Shown piece by piece: positions 60,035 to 64,000 of a stretch of 64,000 nucleotides of DNA. The stretch lies in the NCBI RefSeq assembly GCF_003002065.1, contig NZ_PVZG01000002.1, positions 620,001 through 684,000 on the forward strand. The letters run 5' to 3'. The notes beneath the pieces are model-generated. The model was not told where the DNA came from. It saw nothing but the letters and a program-made list of their open reading frames with translations, and made no database searches. This DNA is from Pseudosporangium ferrugineum (GTDB lineage: Bacteria; Actinomycetota; Actinomycetes; Mycobacteriales; Micromonosporaceae). Position 1 is the first letter of the stretch; the number at the start of each line of letters is the position of its first letter. A program made the position numbers and the translations under genes.

Positions 60035-61186
60035 TCAGTCCACGGTCCGGATCGACGCGGTCACGCTGTTGTTCCACACGGTGGCCTCGCCGAGCCGGGC
60101 CACGGCGGCTGTCGAGCCGGCGACCTCGAGATCGAGGCTGCCGCCGGTGATCGCCGCCGGCCGGCGGAAGGTGAACGTGCGGGTGACCGCCCCGTGCGCG
60201 GGCGGTGGATCCACGGTCACGGTGAAGCCCGGGCCCGTCGCAGGCCCGGGTGAGGGCCAGGCCGTGCCGGCGCGTTCGAGGCCCGCGGACGGGTGGAACT
60301 CGACGACGACGCGCTGGGGGAGGGTGCCCCAGCCGTGCCGGACGGTCACGGTGAGGGTGCCGTACCGGTACCCGGCGACGGCGGGCCCCAGGACGAGATC
60401 GCCGGTGGAGACGGAGGTCTCGGTCACGTAGCGGTTCGCCGGCATCCGCGCCGCGCCGCTGACCTGCACGAAGCGCCCGTCGTGCCAGCCGTAGCCGCGG
60501 GTCTGCCAGGCCTGCGGCGTACGGTCGTCACAGCAGACCTGGTAGTCGCCGAGGCGGACGGTCACGACGCCGTCGTCGCCGACGGACGCGCTGCCGTCGC
60601 GGATGTCGCGGATCTCCCCGGTGGTCGCGACCACCGGACCCATCGTGACGATCCGGCCGGCGGTGTTCCGGTCGAACGCGACGATCTGCTTGCTCCCGCC
60701 CTCGATCAGGCAGCCGATCCCGGCCACGGTCTCCCCGGCCCCGTCCCGGTCGACGTCTCCGTAGGCCACGGAGAGGATCACGAGCCGGCCGCAGCTCGGC
60801 GGCTCGCGCCCGGTGCCGGCCGGCGGGACGGCGAAGACGCCGTCGTGGAAGCGCACGCGTCCGGAGGGTCCCCGGAGGTTGTCCGCGGGCCAGGGCGGAA
60901 CGGTCAGGGTGCTGTTGGCGAGTGTCGTGAGCGAAATGCGGCCGTCGGGCGCCGGTGCCGGTGCCGAGGACGGCGGGGGTGACGTGGGGGCGGCCGGCGG
61001 CGAGGGCGGGCTGCCGGCCGGGGCGGCGGGTGGCTCGCCTCCGCCCCGCAGAACGAGATACATCCCGATGGGCAGCAACAGGACCAGGGTGAGGAGCGCG
61101 GCGAGTCCGGCGATGCGCCACGCCCGCCGGTGGCCGTCCGGCGGCTCGGGTACGGCGGGAAGCCGCAGGGTGGGCTCATCGGACAT
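60035..61186 (-). CDS. Membrane-anchored extracytoplasmic protein, function unknown
   Basis: A 383-residue protein with a short cytoplasmic N-terminus, one TM helix (about 25-46) and a Pro/Ala/Ser-rich linker (about 50-82). A beta-rich external domain follows and contains GDVDRDGAGETVAGIGCLIEGG, an FG-GAP/EF-hand-like DxDxDG loop that may bind calcium, and a CC pair in YQVCCDD. No catalytic motif is evident. GGGAGGT precedes ATG 61186. It is convergent with the SulP gene, with stops 7 bases apart. Confidence 0.75.
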   Translation of the reverse strand: MSDEPTLRLPAVPEPPDGHRRAWRIAGLAALLTLVLLLPIGMYLVLRGGGEPPAAPAGSPPSPPAAPTSPPPSSAPAPAPDGRISLTTLANSTLTVPPWPADNLRGPSGRVRFHDGVFAVPPAGTGREPPSCGRLVILSVAYGDVDRDGAGETVAGIGCLIEGGSKQIVAFDRNTAGRIVTMGPVVATTGEIRDIRDGSASVGDDGVVTVRLGDYQVCCDDRTPQAWQTRGYGWHDGRFVQVSGAARMPANRYVTETSVSTGDLVLGPAVAGYRYGTLTVTVRHGWGTLPQRVVVEFHPSAGLERAGTAWPSPGPATGPGFTVTVDPPPAHGAVTRTFTFRRPAAITGGSLDLEVAGSTAAVARLGEATVWNNSVTASIRTVD

Positions 61187-61326
61187 CGCGCACCTCCCGT
61201 GTCGCTGTGCCGACGGCTTGCACCCACCAGGGTGTCAAGCGCCGGCGTGCGGCGACCAGGGGAGGAGGTCGTGTCCCGCCGGTCCGGACGGTTCGGGCTT
61301 CCGGACCGGCGGGCGCTGACCGGGCG

Positions 61327-61797
61327 TTACCGGGTCGCGCGGCGGGCGAGGCGTTCGATCCGTCGCCTCGCCGCCGTGGGCGCGTCCGTGACGGCGGCCG
61401 GGAGCTTGCGGGCGCGGCGGCCCGGGTTCGCCGCCCGGGCCTTGAGGAAGGCCCGGAGCACGAGCAGGCCGGTGATCGCCACGATCTGGCCGCCGAGGAC
61501 GATGCGGTTGACGTCGATCGCCGGGCGCCAGCTCACCCTGCCGTTCTTCAGGACGTACACGCCGAGGGGTTTGGCCGACAGGCCGAGGCCGCCGCCGGTG
61601 CCGCCGCTCTCCTGGCCGTCGGGGGCCGGGCCGGTGCCGCTGCCGCCGCCCGCGCCGCCGCCGACCTTGGCGACCGGCAGGACCAGCGTGCCGTCGTGCT
61701 GGACCGGGGTGCCGAAGGCCTTGCCGGCCGTCGCGCCGTCCACCACCTCCCGCAGGGTGTCGAGGATCGGTGACTCCTTGGCCGGGCTGACCGTCAT
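61327..61797 (-). CDS. GerW/YtfJ-family sporulation protein
   Basis: A 156-residue protein of the GerW (YtfJ) family: LDTLREVVDGATAGKAFGTPVQHDGTLVLPVAKVGGGAGGGSG, a Gly-rich middle, then GGLGLSAKPLGVYVLKNGRVSWRPAIDVNRI and a C-terminal hydrophobic helix IVLGGQIVAITGLLVLRAFL with basic tail. In Bacillus YtfJ is a forespore protein linked to germination; in actinomycetes homologues occur widely, also in non-sporulators. AAGGAG is 9 bases before ATG 61797 but abuts the ATG at 61806, so I prefer 61797. Confidence 0.88.
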   Translation of the reverse strand: MTVSPAKESPILDTLREVVDGATAGKAFGTPVQHDGTLVLPVAKVGGGAGGGSGTGPAPDGQESGGTGGGLGLSAKPLGVYVLKNGRVSWRPAIDVNRIVLGGQIVAITGLLVLRAFLKARAANPGRRARKLPAAVTDAPTAARRRIERLARRATR

Positions 61798-61898
61798 GGC
61801 GTCCATCTCCTTCGTCCGCCGCCCCGCGGTCCGCGGGACGGACCCGTCGTCCTACCATGGCAGCTCGCCCGGCGGTGGCGACAGGGCCGAACGGCCGT

Positions 61899-63521
61899 TC
61901 ACGCCGGCAGCGACAGGTCCCGACGGCGCAGCCGGATCAGGCCGGCCAGCAGCAGCACGGCGAGCACCGCGCCCAGGGCGATCAGCGGGGTGGCGCCGAC
62001 CGCGACCGCCGGCGCCTTCGGCACGTGGGTGAACGGCGACAGGTCCCGCACCCAGCCGGGCAGCCCGAGCGTGGTGCCGAAGATCGGTCCGGTGAGGACG
62101 GCCGCGATCAGGGCGGCCCACGCCACCCCGCCGGCGAGCCGGGGGAGCAGCGCCACCGCGCCGATCACGGCCGCGCCGACCACCAGGACCGCCGGAAGCT
62201 GGACGAGGGCGGCCGGCACCAGGGTGCGTACCTCGCCGACCGGGTCGCCGAGGACGGCACCGGCCGTCGCCGCCGCGCCGAGGGCGAAGAGCAGCAGCAG
62301 CGCGGTCGCACCGGCCAGGGCCGTCACGGCATGGCCCAGGGCCCAGCGGACCCGGCCCACCGCGGCGGCCAGCACCGGCTCGAGCGGGCCGTCCGCCTCC
62401 TCGGTCCGCAGGCGCAGCAGGACCTGGACGACGTAGATCGCGGCGGCCAGGCCGGCCATCTGCAGGATGGAGGTCCGGTACGCGTCGACGATCACGTCGC
62501 TGCCGCCCGTCCGGGTGTACCACTCGCGCGCCGAACCCGTGGCGTCCGCCACCTGCCCGGCGAGGCCGCCCATGATCAGGCCGAAGCCGAGCATGCCGGT
62601 GGCCCAGCCGAGCAGGGCGCCGCGTTGCAGCCGCGCGGCCAGCCCGATCGGGCCGCGGAGCAGACGGCCGGCCCGGCGGTGACCGGTGCGCTCCGGCAGC
62701 AGGCCGCGGCCGAAGTCCCGGCGGGCGGTGAGCCGCACCGCGATCGCCGTGGCGGCCAGGAAGCAGCCGGCTGCCAGGCCCAGCGGCCACCAGTGGTTCC
62801 CGTCGAACGCCCGCGCCTGCTGGCCCCAGCCGATCGGGGAGAGCCACGCCGGCCAGGCGCTGCGGACCCGCAGCCCGGTGGCGTCCGGATCGCCGGCCAT
62901 GTTGCCGACGCCGGCGGCCAGGAACGCGGCTCCCAGCACGGCGGCGGCCTGACCGCTCGCGCCGCGGGTGGTCGCGGACAGCTGGGTGGTGACCGCGGCG
63001 ACGCCGGCGAACACCAGACCGACAGCCCCCACGGCGGCACCGGCGGTGAACGAGCCGGCGGCGGGCATCCCGGCGGCGGCGAGCGCGAGGCCGAGCAGCA
63101 CGGCCAGGGCCGCGTCCGCCGCGACGGCCACGATCAGCGCGGCGGTGAGCGGCGCGTGCCGGCCCACGGCGGCGGCGCCCACGAGCTCGGCGCGCCCGGT
63201 CTCCTCGCCCTGGCGGGTGTGGCGCACGACCGCGAAGACGCTCATCAGCGCCGCGAGAACGGCGAGGAGCACGAAGTTCCGGACCATCGCGTACGCGCCC
63301 GCCGAGCCGCCGGAGGCCAGGCCGAGCAGGCGTATCCCGGGGCTCGTGGCGGCGAGCCGGCTCTCCCGGGCGAGGTCGGCGGGATCGGTCAGGTCCGCGG
63401 CCCACATCGCGGTGGTGGCGGCGGTGAACGCGCTCAGGCCCAGCAGCCACGCGGGCAGGGTGAACCGGTCCCGGCGCAGCGCCAGCCGGGTCAGCGCGGG
63501 CAGGCCGGCCAGGGCGTTCAT
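61899..63521 (-). CDS. ABC-2-type transporter permease (second exporter)
   Basis: A 540-residue permease with about twelve helices in two halves, paralogous to 55864-57441. Shared coupling motifs are [30 protein letters not shown] and RLRTEEADGPLEPVLAAAVGRVRWALGHA. The shared final region is LPGWVRDLSPFTHVPKAPAVAVGATPL. ATG 63521 overlaps the ATPase stop (ATGA). The duplicate exporters lie on opposite strands 4.5 kb apart. Confidence 0.92.
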   Translation of the reverse strand: MNALAGLPALTRLALRRDRFTLPAWLLGLSAFTAATTAMWAADLTDPADLARESRLAATSPGIRLLGLASGGSAGAYAMVRNFVLLAVLAALMSVFAVVRHTRQGEETGRAELVGAAAVGRHAPLTAALIVAVAADAALAVLLGLALAAAGMPAAGSFTAGAAVGAVGLVFAGVAAVTTQLSATTRGASGQAAAVLGAAFLAAGVGNMAGDPDATGLRVRSAWPAWLSPIGWGQQARAFDGNHWWPLGLAAGCFLAATAIAVRLTARRDFGRGLLPERTGHRRAGRLLRGPIGLAARLQRGALLGWATGMLGFGLIMGGLAGQVADATGSAREWYTRTGGSDVIVDAYRTSILQMAGLAAAIYVVQVLLRLRTEEADGPLEPVLAAAVGRVRWALGHAVTALAGATALLLLFALGAAATAGAVLGDPVGEVRTLVPAALVQLPAVLVVGAAVIGAVALLPRLAGGVAWAALIAAVLTGPIFGTTLGLPGWVRDLSPFTHVPKAPAVAVGATPLIALGAVLAVLLLAGLIRLRRRDLSLPA

Positions 63522-64000
63522 CGCATGCCCGCCGGTTGCGGCGCGGCGCTCCCCGCGTAGTGCCGCCGGAACAGTTCCTCGAGCGTGGGCGGGGTGCTGA
63601 CGATGCTGCGTACGCCCAGCCCGGTCAGCTCGGCCAGGACGCCGGTGACCGCGCCGTCGTCCACGGTGAAGTACGTACGCCGGCCCTCGGCGTGGAGATC
63701 GTGCACGCCCGCGAGCGCGGCGAGCCCGCCGGCCGGCCGTACGGTGTCGACGACCATGCTGGTGCGGGTCAGGTGCCGCAGCTCGGCGAAGGTGCCCGAC
63801 TCGGCGGCCCGCCCGGCCCGCCCGGCCCGCACGATCGTGACCCGGTCGCACAGGGCCTCCACCTCGGACAGGATGTGGCTCGACAGCAGCACGGTACGGC
63901 CGGCGGCGCGCACCTCCCGCACCACGTCCTGGAACACCCGCTCCATCAGCGGATCCAGCCCGGACGTCGGCTCGTCGAGCAGGTACAGCTCCACGTCGCA
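63518..64000 (-). CDS. ABC-2-type transporter ATP-binding protein (5' end outside window)
   Basis: The C-terminal 160 residues of an ATPase are present: Walker B and D-loop in [16 protein letters not shown]-loop [24 protein letters not shown], and the accessory domain ending TPPTLEELFRRHYAGSAAP. This matches the ATPase at 54968 ([38 protein letters not shown]). The frame is open to the window edge, so Walker A and the signature lie beyond 64000. Confidence 0.92.
   Translation of the reverse strand, partial: CDVELYLLDEPTSGLDPLMERVFQDVVREVRAAGRTVLLSSHILSEVEALCDRVTIVRAGRAGRAAESGTFAELRHLTRTSMVVDTVRPAGGLAALAGVHDLHAEGRRTYFTVDDGAVTGVLAELTGLGVRSIVSTPPTLEELFRRHYAGSAAPQPAGMR

Noticed and set aside
1..64000. 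CRISPR arrays, tRNA/rRNA genes, transposases, phage or integrase genes
   Set aside because: No regularly spaced short repeats with unique spacers, no recognisable tRNA cloverleaf or rRNA sequence and no mobile-element proteins were seen. Repeats present are intergenic G-rich arrays or protein-coding.

Overview
The window is about 64 kb of very GC-rich DNA with strong third-position GC bias, many GTG starts and frequent 4-base ATGA/GTGA stop-start overlaps. It carries a GerW/YtfJ-type sporulation protein, tandem universal stress proteins, a wax ester synthase/DGAT and several secreted repeat proteins. This points to a filamentous actinomycete, most plausibly Micromonosporaceae (Actinoplanes-like); the genus is an inference. 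No rRNA, tRNA, CRISPR array, transposase or integrase was seen.

Region 1 (1-20.6 kb) is mixed chromosomal content. It holds an APC amino-acid permease followed by a G-rich tandem-repeat spacer, two large unrecognised proteins, a small CBS protein and an aldo/keto reductase. An AraC-type regulator is divergent from a thioredoxin-reductase-like flavoprotein, followed by a Ser/Thr kinase. A MacB/FtsX-type ABC exporter with a small coupled membrane protein is divergent from a histidine kinase/NarL-type response regulator pair. Then come a large secreted Ig-repeat/OmpA-domain protein broken by a one-base frameshift and a secreted tripeptidyl-aminopeptidase-like hydrolase.

Region 2 (20.6-54.9 kb) is the main feature: a hypoxia/dormancy and anaerobic-metabolism island. 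It encodes two DoxX proteins, three Acg-family nitroreductases, two tandem-domain universal stress proteins, a CBS-CBS-BON protein, pyruvate formate-lyase with its activase, a zinc alcohol dehydrogenase, and a three-subunit proton-translocating transhydrogenase. It also encodes a pyruvate:ferredoxin oxidoreductase overlapping a GltD-like ferredoxin/NAD(P) oxidoreductase, an E1-alpha-like remnant, a DGAT and a BTAD regulator. These families strongly overlap the DosR/DevR regulon of Mycobacterium tuberculosis and the OsdR-associated stress region of Streptomyces coelicolor. Reading the intergenic DNA, I find a 14-bp near-palindrome (about GGGCCGTNNGKCCC, close to the DosR core GGGACTWWAGTCCC) before thirteen genes or operons. 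Each is followed after 23-25 nt by an NANNNT -10 element. One box sits between two divergent genes and fits both. The genes therefore look like one co-regulated unit: pyruvate is opened by PFL and PFOR, electrons go to NAD(P)H through the GltD-like protein and PntAB, ADH removes reducing equivalents, and DGAT stores carbon. The sensor/regulator itself is not in the window.

Region 3 (within and after region 2) contains a TetR/metallo-hydrolase pair with a palindromic operator, a class A PBP carrying an extra C-terminal beta-lactamase-like serine hydrolase domain, two HAF-repeat secreted proteins, two related ABC-2-type exporters (the second cut by the window end), a SulP/STAS transporter and the GerW protein.
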